Shown piece by piece: positions 1 to 6,908 of a stretch of 64,000 nt of DNA. The notes under the pieces are model-generated. The model was given only the letters and a program-made list of their open reading frames with translations, had not been told where the DNA came from and did not search any database. Both the position numbers and the translations under genes were made by a program. The DNA lies in NCBI GenBank assembly GCA_017555875.1, contig JAFZFN010000014.1, forward strand, positions 124,001-188,000. The letters run 5' to 3'. The stretch comes from Bacteroidaceae bacterium. GTDB taxonomy: Bacteria; Bacteroidota; Bacteroidia; Bacteroidales; Bacteroidaceae. Positions within the stretch are counted from its first letter, which is position 1. Each line of letters starts with the position of its first letter.

Positions 1-1
1 T

Positions 2-280
2 GGTTATTGCTTTGTGCTCATGGCGCTCTTCTACTGGGTCATCGATTGCAAGGGGTGTAACAAACACGCCACGTGGCTCAAGGTCTATGGCATGAACTCC
101 ATCACCGCCTACCTGCTGACCATGTGTGTCAATTTCACCAGCATCTCCTCCTCATTGCTCTATGGCTTGAGGCTCTACGTGGGAGACTACTATCCCGTCC
201 TCATCGCCTTGGGCAACGCCGCCATCGTCTATCTCATCCTGTGGCTGATGTATAGGTGTAAGGTATTCTTGAAGATTTGA
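2..280 (+). CDS. C-terminal end of a multipass membrane protein, DUF5009/acyltransferase-like (partial)
   Basis: The reading frame is open from the window edge, so the start lies upstream. About 92 residues are visible. They hold two or three hydrophobic segments and the phrase LKVYGMNSITAYLL, which resembles the last helices of DUF5009/heparan-alpha-glucosaminide N-acetyltransferase-type membrane acyltransferases of Bacteroidetes. That family moves acyl groups across the inner membrane onto sugars. The fragment is too short to be certain, and another polytopic acyltransferase family is possible. It ends 27 bp before the stop of the convergent ruvA gene. Confidence 0.5.
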   Translation, partial: GYCFVLMALFYWVIDCKGCNKHATWLKVYGMNSITAYLLTMCVNFTSISSSLLYGLRLYVGDYYPVLIALGNAAIVYLILWLMYRCKVFLKI

Positions 281-307
281 TGGGGAGGAGTTAATTTCCC
301 AAATTCT

Positions 308-913
308 CTACATCCTACGTAGCGCCTCCTTGATGGCGGCCTCGACGCTCACCGAGGGCTGCTCCTTGAGGATAGCCTTGACCACCTTCTGTGAGGCGGC
401 GGCGGTGTAGCCCAGCATGGCGAGGGCGGCCACGGCATTGTCGAGCACCTCGTTGTTGGGCTCGGCAAAGAGGGCACTACTCGTGGGGCTGGCCGAGGTG
501 TCGGCGCCACCGACGCTGACGATCTTGTCCTTGAGCTCCACGATGATGCGCTGGGCGGTCTTGCCACCGATGCCCTTGACCATCTTGAGCAGCTTGTCGT
601 TGCCCGAGCCGATGACCTCGCATAACTCGTTGGGGTTGAGTGCCGAGAGGATGGTGCGTGCCGTGTTGCCCCCGATGCCCGACACCGAGATGAGCAGGAG
701 GAAAAGCTCGCGCTCACGCTTGTCGGCAAAGCCGAAGAGCACGTGGGCATCTTCGCGGATGGCCTCGTGGATGTAGAGCTTCACCTGCTGGCGCCCCTGG
801 ATGGCCGTGTAGGTATTGAGGGAGATATGAGCAAGGTAGCCCACGCCATGACACTCCACCGTGGCGGTGGTGGGGGTGAGCTCGGCAAGTTCGCCTTTGA
901 GATATTCGATCAT
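308..913 (-). CDS. ruvA: Holliday junction branch migration protein RuvA
   Basis: RuvA binds four-way DNA junctions as a tetramer and loads the RuvB motor for branch migration in recombination and repair. The 201-residue product begins [12 protein letters not shown], the normal RuvA start (an OB-fold first strand). An upstream in-frame ATG at 946 would add 11 untypical residues and is rejected. Central helix-hairpin-helix motifs are seen around residues 70-130 ([12 protein letters not shown] and [11 protein letters not shown]), and a C-terminal RuvB-binding helical domain ends the protein ([17 protein letters not shown]). The length is normal for the family. It stands alone, convergent with the gene to its left and divergent from the transporter to its right. 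A TACCTTTG box lies upstream on this strand. Confidence 0.96.
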   Translation of the reverse strand: MIEYLKGELAELTPTTATVECHGVGYLAHISLNTYTAIQGRQQVKLYIHEAIREDAHVLFGFADKRERELFLLLISVSGIGGNTARTILSALNPNELCEVIGSGNDKLLKMVKGIGGKTAQRIIVELKDKIVSVGGADTSASPTSSALFAEPNNEVLDNAVAALAMLGYTAAASQKVVKAILKEQPSVSVEAAIKEALRRM

Positions 914-943
914 AATGTGCTGTTTTGTTACGTTTGGGTGGCA

Positions 944-951
944 CAAAGGTA
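944..951 (-). promoter_or_regulatory. Putative -7 box of ruvA promoter
   Basis: TACCTTTG on the minus strand, a full match to the Bacteroidetes -7 consensus TAnnTTTG, 30 bp upstream of the chosen ruvA ATG. I do not see a clear TTG at the -33 position. Confidence 0.6.
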
Positions 952-1022
952 CGCATAAATTCTTTATCCCCTACATTTTAACCCCCTCAAATGCCGGCGA
1001 GTCGAAAAAATCGCCCCGACGC

Positions 1023-1055
1023 TTGCACTTATTTCACACATTTACACTACCTTTG
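1023..1055 (+). promoter_or_regulatory. Promoter of the sugar permease gene
   Basis: TTG (1023-1025), a 22-bp spacer and TACCTTTG (1048-1055) match the Bacteroidetes sigma factor pattern with a slightly long spacer. Transcription should start near 1062, which places the whole 5' UTR inside the heptamer repeat tract that follows. Confidence 0.7.
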
Positions 1056-1059
1056 CCCC

Positions 1060-1129
1060 ACAATTCCTAATTCACAATTCACAATTCATAATTCATAATT
1101 CACAATTCACAATTCACAATTCCTAACTC
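1060..1129 (+). repeat. Ten-copy heptamer tract forming the 5' UTR of the sugar permease gene
   Basis: Ten consecutive 7-bp units of the form ACAATTC, ATAATTC, CTAATTC or CTAACTC fill 1060-1129 with no gap and end at the base before the ATG at 1130. No Shine-Dalgarno sequence is present. The tract is AT-rich and unstructured, which suits Bacteroidetes translation initiation. Similar 7-bp tracts lie before the starts at 5202 and 9182, upstream of metK and at 53285. Confidence 0.9.
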
Positions 1130-2431
1130 ATGCAACCTCCCAAGCTCGTTGAGAAGCGCTTTCTCGTCCCCTTCATCCTCATCACCTCACTCTTTGCCCT
1201 GTGGGGATTTGCCAACGACATCACCCACCCCATGGTGGCTGCCTTCCAGACGCTGATGGAGTTCTCGGTGGCCAAGTCGTCGCTCATCCAGCTGGCCTTC
1301 TACGGAGGCTATGCCACGATGGCCGTGCCCGCCGCCCTGTTTATCCGCAAGTATAGCTACAAGAGCGGCATCCTGCTCGGCCTGGCGCTCTATGCCGTGG
1401 GTGCCTTCATGTTTATCCCTGCCGCACAGTACCAGAGCTTCGCCTTCTTCTGCGTGTCGCTCTATGTGCTCACCTTCGGCCTTGCCTTCCTGGAGACCAC
1501 GGCCAACCCCCTCATCCTCTCACTGGGCGCTCCCGAGACCGCCACGCGCCGTCTCAACATGGCACAGGCCTTCAACCCCATCGGAGCCCTCTCGGGCATG
1601 TCGGTGGCTGCCCTCGTCGTGTTGCCCAACCTCATCTCTGACCGTCGCGATGCCGCAGGCAATATCATCTACCACACGCTGAGCGAGGCCGAGAAGGCCG
1701 ACATACGCCTCCACGACCTGGCCACGATACGCAACCCCTACGTCCTGCTGGGAGTGCTCGTGGTGATCGTGTTCGTCATCATCGCATGCACCAAGATACC
1801 TCAGACGCGTGGCGAGGGCGTCAAGACCAAGAAGCGCATCACCCTGAGCCGCCTCTGGGGCAACAAGCTCTACCGCAATGGCGTGGTGACACAGATGTTC
1901 TACGTCGGTGCACAGATCATGACCTGGACCTTCATCATCCAGTATGCCGACCGCCTGGGCTTCGACAAGGCCACGGCGCAGAAGTTCAACATCGTGGGCA
2001 TGACCCTCTTCCTCACCTCGCGCTTCATCAGCACCTACCTCATGCAATACATCAGTTCGCGCAAGCTGCTCATGCTCTTCGGCCTCGGAGCCTGCCTCAC
2101 CACGCTGGGCACCATCCTCATCCAGGGCATGGGAGGCCTCTACTGCCTGGTGGCCACTAGCGCCTTCATGTCGCTCATGTTCCCCACCATCTATGGCATC
2201 GCCCTCGAGGATGTCAAGGCCGAGGACACCACCCTCGGTGCCGCCTTTCTCGTGATGGCCATCGTGGGCGGAGCCGTGATCCCTCCCCTGCAGGGCGCCA
2301 TCATCGACCTCGGCACCATCGCCGGCATGCCCGCCGTGAACCTCTCCTTTGCGCTCCCCTTCGTCTGCTTTGCCATCGTCACCCTCTACGGATGGGCGGC
2401 GACGAAAGCCAACCGTAAATGCAAACTCTAA
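1130..2431 (+). CDS. fucP: Major facilitator sugar permease, L-fucose:H+ symporter type
   Basis: Inner-membrane proton symporter, probably for L-fucose or a related hexose. The 433-residue product has about 12 hydrophobic segments and the FucP/GluP-type features WGFANDITHPMV near residue 26 and FLETTANPLI near residue 118, followed by a loop with RRLNMAQAFNPIGAL. Length is typical. The closely related glucose/galactose permeases (GluP) share these motifs, so the substrate is not settled. No fucose catabolic genes are next to it; ruvA is divergent and pckA follows after 205 bp with its own promoter. Its 5' UTR is made of 7-bp repeats. Confidence 0.8.
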   Translation: MQPPKLVEKRFLVPFILITSLFALWGFANDITHPMVAAFQTLMEFSVAKSSLIQLAFYGGYATMAVPAALFIRKYSYKSGILLGLALYAVGAFMFIPAAQYQSFAFFCVSLYVLTFGLAFLETTANPLILSLGAPETATRRLNMAQAFNPIGALSGMSVAALVVLPNLISDRRDAAGNIIYHTLSEAEKADIRLHDLATIRNPYVLLGVLVVIVFVIIACTKIPQTRGEGVKTKKRITLSRLWGNKLYRNGVVTQMFYVGAQIMTWTFIIQYADRLGFDKATAQKFNIVGMTLFLTSRFISTYLMQYISSRKLLMLFGLGACLTTLGTILIQGMGGLYCLVATSAFMSLMFPTIYGIALEDVKAEDTTLGAAFLVMAIVGGAVIPPLQGAIIDLGTIAGMPAVNLSFALPFVCFAIVTLYGWAATKANRKCKL

Positions 2432-2539
2432 GTAACACTTTCGTGAAGCTCGAGTCTCGAAAAATATGTTATAGAGCATTTTTGCTTTTATTAACGCAAT
2501 AATTTCATGGCTGGGCTTTTCATAAAAGAAAAACCTTTA

Positions 2540-2547
2540 TATATTTG
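2540..2547 (+). promoter_or_regulatory. Putative -7 box of pckA promoter
   Basis: TATATTTG fits TAnnTTTG and lies 89 bp upstream of the pckA start, leaving a 5' UTR of roughly 80 nt. The -33 region is T-rich (2517-2520) but lacks a TTG. Confidence 0.5.
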
Positions 2548-2636
2548 TACACGGTTTGATAGGGGACGACTTTTCCCCTCGGCCGTGAGAGTAAAAAAGA
2601 AACAATATTAACCATAACTTTTTAATTTAATAGAAA

Positions 2637-4241
2637 ATGGCAAACATTGATTTGAGCAAGTACGGAATCACAGGTGCAGTTGAGGTATTGCACAATCCGT
2701 CTTATGAGGTTTTGTTCCAAGAGGAGACAAAAGCTGGTCTTGAAGGTTTCGAGAAGGGTCAGGAGACTGAGCTCGGCGCCGTAAACGTGATGACTGGTGT
2801 TTACACTGGCCGTTCACCCAAGGACAAGTTCTTCGTAATGGACGAGGTAAGCAAGGACACTGTATGGTGGACTTCTGATGAATATAAGAACGACAACAAG
2901 CCCGTCACAGAGGCTACTTGGGCAGTGCTCAAGGACCTCGCCGTGAAGGAGCTCTCTGGCAAGAAGCTTTATGTAGTTGACACCTTCTGCGGTGCTAACG
3001 AGAATAGCCGCCTCAAGGTGCGCTTCATCATGGAGGTAGCATGGCAGGCACACTTCGTGAAGAACATGTTCATCCGTCCTACTGAGGAGGAACTCGCTAA
3101 CTACGGTGAGCCCGACTTCGTAGTATACAACGCTTCTAAGGCAAAGGTTGAGAACTATGCTGAGCTCGGCCTCAACTCTGAGACTGCTGTTGTCTTCAAC
3201 CTCACCTCTAAGGAGCAGGTAATCCTCAACACATGGTACGGTGGTGAGATGAAGAAGGGTATGTTCTCAATCATGAACTACCTCCTCCCCCTCCGCGGCA
3301 TGGCTTCTATGCACTGCTCTGCCAACGTAGGTCACGATGGCGACACCGCTATCTTCTTCGGTCTCTCTGGTACAGGTAAGACTACTCTCTCTACCGATCC
3401 TAAGCGCCTCCTCATCGGTGACGACGAGCACGGTTGGGACGACGAGGGCGTGTTCAACTTCGAGGGTGGCTGCTACGCTAAGGTTATCAACCTCGACAAG
3501 GAGTCTGAGCCCGATATCTTCAACGCTATCAAGCGCAACGCGCTCCTCGAGAACGTAACCGTTGCTGAGGATGGCAAGATCAACTTCGCCGACAAGAGCG
3601 TTACCGAGAACACTCGTGTATCATATCCTATCGACCACATCGAGAACATCGTGAAGCCCGTTTCTAAGGCAGGTCCCGCTAAGAAGGTTATCTTCCTCTC
3701 AGCCGACGCCTTCGGTGTGCTTCCTCCCGTATCTATCTTGAACCCCGCTCAGACTCAGTACTACTTCCTCTCTGGCTTCACCGCTAAGTTGGCAGGTACA
3801 GAGCGTGGCATCACAGAGCCCACTCCCACATTCTCAGCTTGCTTCGGTGCTGCATTCTTGAGCTTGCACCCCACAAAGTACGGTGAGGAGCTCGTGAAGA
3901 AGATGGAGGCTAACGGTGCTACTGCATACCTCGTGAACACTGGTTGGAACGGTACTGGTAAGCGTATCTCTATCCGCGATACTCGTGGTATCATCGACGC
4001 TATCCTCGATGGCTCTATCGACAAGGCTCCCACAAAGGTTATTCCTTTCTTCGACTTCGTAGTGCCCACAGAGCTCCCCGGTGTTGATACCAACATCCTC
4101 GATCCTCGCGACACCTACGAGTGCGCTTGTCAGTGGGAAGAGAAGGCTAAGGACCTCGCTGCTCGCTTCATCAAGAACTTCGCTAAGTTCACAGGTAACG
4201 AGGCTGGTAAGGCTCTCGTAGCTGCTGGTCCTAAGCTCTAA
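2637..4241 (+). CDS. pckA: Phosphoenolpyruvate carboxykinase (ATP)
   Basis: Interconverts oxaloacetate + ATP and PEP + CO2. In rumen and gut Bacteroidales it usually runs toward oxaloacetate during succinate/propionate fermentation, but it also serves gluconeogenesis. The 534-residue product has the kinase P-loop [11 protein letters not shown] at residues 242-252 (Lys248), the metal-binding stretch [18 protein letters not shown], an early substrate loop TGRSPKDKF, and a C-terminal ATP-binding part with GWNGTGKRI. Length is standard for the ATP-dependent family. Gene ends with an unusual exact 25-bp duplication of its last codons just downstream, then a strong terminator. Confidence 0.97.
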   Translation: MANIDLSKYGITGAVEVLHNPSYEVLFQEETKAGLEGFEKGQETELGAVNVMTGVYTGRSPKDKFFVMDEVSKDTVWWTSDEYKNDNKPVTEATWAVLKDLAVKELSGKKLYVVDTFCGANENSRLKVRFIMEVAWQAHFVKNMFIRPTEEELANYGEPDFVVYNASKAKVENYAELGLNSETAVVFNLTSKEQVILNTWYGGEMKKGMFSIMNYLLPLRGMASMHCSANVGHDGDTAIFFGLSGTGKTTLSTDPKRLLIGDDEHGWDDEGVFNFEGGCYAKVINLDKESEPDIFNAIKRNALLENVTVAEDGKINFADKSVTENTRVSYPIDHIENIVKPVSKAGPAKKVIFLSADAFGVLPPVSILNPAQTQYYFLSGFTAKLAGTERGITEPTPTFSACFGAAFLSLHPTKYGEELVKKMEANGATAYLVNTGWNGTGKRISIRDTRGIIDAILDGSIDKAPTKVIPFFDFVVPTELPGVDTNILDPRDTYECACQWEEKAKDLAARFIKNFAKFTGNEAGKALVAAGPKL

Positions 4242-4311
4242 GGCGAAGCGTGAGAGCGCAGGAGCGCAGCAACGAGCTACCCTTGCCGTAGCTGCTGGTC
4301 CTAAGCTCTAA
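4217..4311 (+). repeat. Exact 25-bp direct repeat of the pckA 3' end
   Basis: The last 25 bases of pckA including the stop (4217-4241) are repeated exactly at 4287-4311, 70 bp further on. The bases between are GC-rich and non-coding. This looks like a local duplication or a recombination scar at the 3' end of the gene. Confidence 0.95.
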
Positions 4312-4341
4312 TTCTTGAGAATAGTTATTAGACTATAAGCA

Positions 4342-4380
4342 AACAGGGGTAGCTTGCAACAAGTTACCCCTGTTCTTTTG
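4342..4380 (+). terminator. Rho-independent terminator of pckA
   Basis: The arms AACAGGGGTA (4342-4351) and TACCCCTGTT (4365-4374) pair perfectly over 10 bp around a 13-nt loop and are followed by CTTTTG. Confidence 0.85.
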
Positions 4381-4411
4381 TTCAATATTAATAGTGCTAA
4401 GCAAACCAAAA

Positions 4412-4478
4412 AGCACTGTCCCTCTTTAAGGGGGACGAGTGTAGTGTAACGAAGTGAAACGGAACGGAGGGGGTCTTT
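4412..4478. repeat. Intergenic G-rich dispersed repeat, copy 1
   Basis: Begins near CCCTCTTTAAGGGGGACGAG and ends in GGAGGGGGTCTTTT. The central part from AAGGGGGACGAGTGTAG to GAAACGGA recurs at 6307-6356 inside element A with a few changes. The GAGGGGGTCTT tail also occurs at 46830-46840. Non-coding. Confidence 0.7.
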
Positions 4479-4495
4479 TAACATGTAGCAACCAT

Positions 4496-4507
4496 CCCCC
4501 CCCCCCC
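4496..4507 (+). repeat. Homopolymer tract of 12 C
   Basis: Twelve uninterrupted cytosines 35 bp before the start at 4543. Such tracts are prone to slippage; here it lies in the presumed leader, not in a reading frame. Confidence 0.9.
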
Positions 4508-4542
4508 ATTCCCTTCTCCTTCATAGATAACCATAATATAAG

Positions 4543-5145
4543 ATGAACAGACCCCTCCGCATCGTCACCGTCATTCTCTACATCATGGTGTCAGCCTACG
4601 GATGCATCAGCTCGTGGCACCACTACGGTGAGCGCTTCCTCCTCTACTTCACCAACCTGGGCAACCTCTACTGCTTCGCCCTCATGGTGAACGAGCTCGT
4701 GCGCCTCATCCGTCGCAAGGACCTCTCCCTGCCCCTCCTCCAGTGGGAGTTTGGCGGACTCATCTCCATCCTTGTCATCGGTGCCGTGTATAACCTCCTC
4801 CTTGGCGACCCCACCTCGGCGGCCTACTGGGCCAACAAGCCCAGCGTGTGCCTACACCTCATCACCCCCATCCTCTACGCCCTCTACTTCTTTGCCACAC
4901 GCCCCGTGCGCAAGGTCACCGTGGGCGGCATCCAGACGAGCATCCTCCTCCCTTACCTCTATATCGCCTTCATCTATGGCCGCCACCTCATCACCGGCGA
5001 CCAGTGGTTCCCCTACTTCTTCCTCGATGTCGACCGCATCGGTTGGCTCGGCGCCCTCTGCTGGATCATGGCCCTCACCATCATCTTCGTGCTCACGGGC
5101 CTCACCTTCATCTACCTCGGAAAGCGCAAGAGCCGTAACCATTAA
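4543..5145 (+). CDS. Pr6Pr-like six-helix membrane protein
   Basis: The 200-residue product has six evenly spaced hydrophobic segments. The signatures YFTNLGNL near residue 43, HLITPILYALYF near residue 107 and a PY-type motif in the fifth segment are typical of the Pr6Pr (FAR-17a/AIG1-like) integral membrane family, whose bacterial members have no established function. The start is ATG at 4543; a 12-C homopolymer lies 35 bp upstream. No co-directional gene is close upstream. The next gene starts 56 bp downstream, across a heptamer repeat tract. Confidence 0.75.
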   Translation: MNRPLRIVTVILYIMVSAYGCISSWHHYGERFLLYFTNLGNLYCFALMVNELVRLIRRKDLSLPLLQWEFGGLISILVIGAVYNLLLGDPTSAAYWANKPSVCLHLITPILYALYFFATRPVRKVTVGGIQTSILLPYLYIAFIYGRHLITGDQWFPYFFLDVDRIGWLGALCWIMALTIIFVLTGLTFIYLGKRKSRNH

Positions 5146-5161
5146 CCATCGTTAATCATTC

Positions 5162-5201
5162 AAAATTCATAATTCAAAATTCAAAATTCATAAATAAGTT
5201 C
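5162..5201 (+). repeat. Heptamer tract before the start at 5202
   Basis: Five 7-bp units (AAAATTC or ATAATTC type, last unit ATAAATA) at 5162-5196, then AGTTC and the ATG. Same style as the tract in front of the sugar permease. Confidence 0.85.
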
Positions 5202-5594
5202 ATGCAAAGAGTATACGACTTCCTCAAAGAGGCCAAGGTCTACTACCTGGCCACCATGGACGGCGACCAAGCACGCGTGCGTCCCTTCGGCACCATCAAC
5301 CTCTATGATGGCAAGCTCTACATCATGACCAAGAACCGCAAGCACGTGTCCGACCAGATGAAGGCCAACCCCAAGGTCGAGCTCACCGCCATGCGTGGCG
5401 ACGACTGGGTGCGCATCACCTGTGAGGCCCACCTCGACACCCGCCACGAAGCCGTCGTGAGCATGGTCGAGGCCCATCCCCACCTCGCCCCCTTCTACCG
5501 TGCCGACGACCCCGACGTCGAGGTCTTCTACCTCGCCAAGGCGCAGGCCACCATCTTCAGCTCCACACCCGAGCCCCTCACCATCGCGTGGTGA
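5202..5594 (+). CDS. Pyridoxamine 5'-phosphate oxidase-fold flavoprotein
   Basis: The 130-residue protein has the split-barrel FMN-binding fold of small PNPOx-like proteins: an N-terminal helix plus strand (VYYLATMDGDQARVRPFG), then LYIMTKNRKHVSDQMKANPKV and VRITCEAHLDT. Members bind FMN or F420 and act as small reductases or of unknown role; few are true PdxH enzymes. Length is typical of the short subgroup. The start at 5202 is placed right after an AT-rich heptamer tract. It is followed after 51 bp by the DUF4294 gene, possibly on the same transcript. Confidence 0.8.
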   Translation: MQRVYDFLKEAKVYYLATMDGDQARVRPFGTINLYDGKLYIMTKNRKHVSDQMKANPKVELTAMRGDDWVRITCEAHLDTRHEAVVSMVEAHPHLAPFYRADDPDVEVFYLAKAQATIFSSTPEPLTIAW

Positions 5595-5645
5595 CCGAGA
5601 GGTGTAGCCACACTTACACACCGTTCTCACCCATCCCATCACGTA

Positions 5646-6251
5646 GTGAAGCACCTCGTAGCACATCTCTGTGGCATCGCCACACTGCTCCTCCTCCTCG
5701 GACATAGCGCACCGGCCGCGGCACAGACCTACCGCCAGCCTGTGCGCCTCCCCGTGGACATCTACGAGGGCGACACCATCCCCGTCGTACACCTCCCCAA
5801 CGTCTACATCTACCGCCCGCCCCAGTTTGGTAGCCGCCGACAGGAGCGCTTCTACTGGCGCAACGTCCGAGACGTCAAGAAGACCCTCCCCATAGCCCGC
5901 GAGGTGCGCGGCATCATCATCGAGACCTACGAGTACCTCCTCACTATCCCCGACGAGAAAGCCCGCCAGGCCCACCTCGAAGCCGTCGAGAAGGGCCTCC
6001 TCGACCAGTACACCCCTCGCATGCGCAAGCTCACCTTCCGTCAGGGCAAGATGCTCATCAAGCTCATCGACCGCGAGTGCCAGCAGACAGGCTTTGAGCT
6101 CATCAAGGTCTTCATGGGGAGCCTCAAGGCCAACTTCTACCAGACCTTCGCCGCCCTCTTTGGCGCCAGCCTCAAGAAGGAGTATGACCCCGACATCGAG
6201 GATGCCGAGATCGAGGAAATCATCTTCTGGATTGACAATGGAGCCCTCTGA
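5646..6251 (+). CDS. DUF4294 domain exported protein
   Basis: The first usable codon after the upstream in-frame stop is GTG at 5646. The product of 201 residues begins with a signal peptide (about 26 residues, ending SAPAAAQ). The rest matches the Bacteroidetes DUF4294 family: LPNVYIYRPPQF, RFYWRNVRDVKKTLPIA, KLTFRQGKMLIKLIDRE, and an acidic tail with YDPDIEDAEIEEII. No function is known; it is widespread in Bacteroidales and probably periplasmic. It lies 51 bp after the PNPOx-like gene and is followed by a non-coding repeat element. Confidence 0.85.
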   Translation: MKHLVAHLCGIATLLLLLGHSAPAAAQTYRQPVRLPVDIYEGDTIPVVHLPNVYIYRPPQFGSRRQERFYWRNVRDVKKTLPIAREVRGIIIETYEYLLTIPDEKARQAHLEAVEKGLLDQYTPRMRKLTFRQGKMLIKLIDRECQQTGFELIKVFMGSLKANFYQTFAALFGASLKKEYDPDIEDAEIEEIIFWIDNGAL

Positions 6252-6269
6252 CCCCTCCCGCACAGGTGG

Positions 6270-6300
6270 CAAAAGTTCATAAATAGGTTGGCATTGGCAG
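6270..6300 (+). repeat. Left terminal inverted repeat of element A
   Basis: Pairs with 6589-6617. The flanking bases GTGGC before it also match the outer side of the right end of element B, so the true end may be a few bases further out. Confidence 0.85.
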
Positions 6301-6476
6301 ACCCCATAAGGGGGACGAGTGTAGCGTAATGAATACGAAGCGAAACGGAGGGGTTAGCGTTACTTGATCTTGGACAACATCTACATTACTACCCCAAATT
6401 ATCACTATAGTGAAAAATCTTTTTCAACAAAGCGACAAAAAATTTTCAAAGGCTCCAAATTCCAGTTTGGACAAAG

Positions 6477-6528
6477 AGATACTGCAGTACCTACATAGAA
6501 GTATTGCAGTACTTACAAAGAAGTACTA
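6477..6528 (+). repeat. 22-bp imperfect tandem repeat inside element A
   Basis: Units at 6477-6498 and 6499-6520 share most bases including TGCAGTAC, followed by a partial third unit (AAGTACTA, 6521-6528). Confidence 0.75.
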
Positions 6529-6588
6529 GCCACTCGCTTTTCCATTTTTTCTCCCCCCCCCTGTAGGTCGATGGTTCCTGCTATCGCT

Positions 6589-6617
6589 CTGCCAATGCCA
6601 ACCTATTTATGAACTTT
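6589..6617 (-). repeat. Right terminal inverted repeat of element A
   Basis: Inverted copy of 6270-6300. Confidence 0.85.
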
Positions 6618-6806
6618 CTGTAAGCTGAAATCGGCACGAGAAAACACAAAAAATGCCGACTTCATCGAGGAGCAGAGTTAGGAACTAGCAATTTATGCCG
6701 AAAAACATATTTTTGCAACGCCAACAAAGCAAATCCCTATAAACGACTCATTGATAAGGCCGTTAAGTGCCGTTGTTAATAACTATTTAACAAATATTAA
6801 CTAATA

Positions 6807-6842
6807 GGGGGGGGGTAATTTGCGCCCTTCCCACTACCTTTG
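6807..6842 (+). promoter_or_regulatory. Promoter with embedded 9-G tract before the 718-residue secreted protein
   Basis: TACCTTTG at 6835-6842 is a perfect -7 box. A run of nine G (6807-6815) sits 19 bp upstream, where the -33 element belongs, and TTTG follows at 6819-6822 (only 12 bp from the -7 box). A change in tract length would shift spacing or upstream contacts. Confidence 0.65.
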
Positions 6843-6908
6843 CACCCGCTGAATACCGTGCAGAAGAACAATCTATTACAATCAATCTTAATAACAACAA
6901 ACAACACA

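Larger units (their letters stand above)
6263..6618. mobile_element. Non-coding element A with ~30-bp terminal inverted repeats (MITE-like)
   Basis: Left end 6270-6300 and right end 6589-6617 are inverted copies with the core GTTCATAAATAGGTTGGCAT. A similar element lies at 43827-44206 (element B). Both contain the shared inner block at 6398-6448 and 43987-44036, which starts with the palindrome TCACTATAGTGA. No ORF or transposase is inside. Element A also carries a copy of the G-rich repeat (6307-6356), a 22-bp imperfect tandem repeat (6477-6528) and a 9-C tract (6553-6561). I see no clear target-site duplication. Confidence 0.75.

Noticed and set aside
1060-1129. Could the tandem repeats be a CRISPR array?
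   Set aside because: Units are 7 bp with no spacers; no cas genes in the window.
1520-2479. 319-codon open frame on the minus strand
   Set aside because: Antisense to the sugar permease; His/Glu/Gly-rich shadow.
5181-6272. 363-codon open frame on the minus strand
   Set aside because: Covers the PNPOx-like and DUF4294 genes in antisense; low-complexity translation, no homology.
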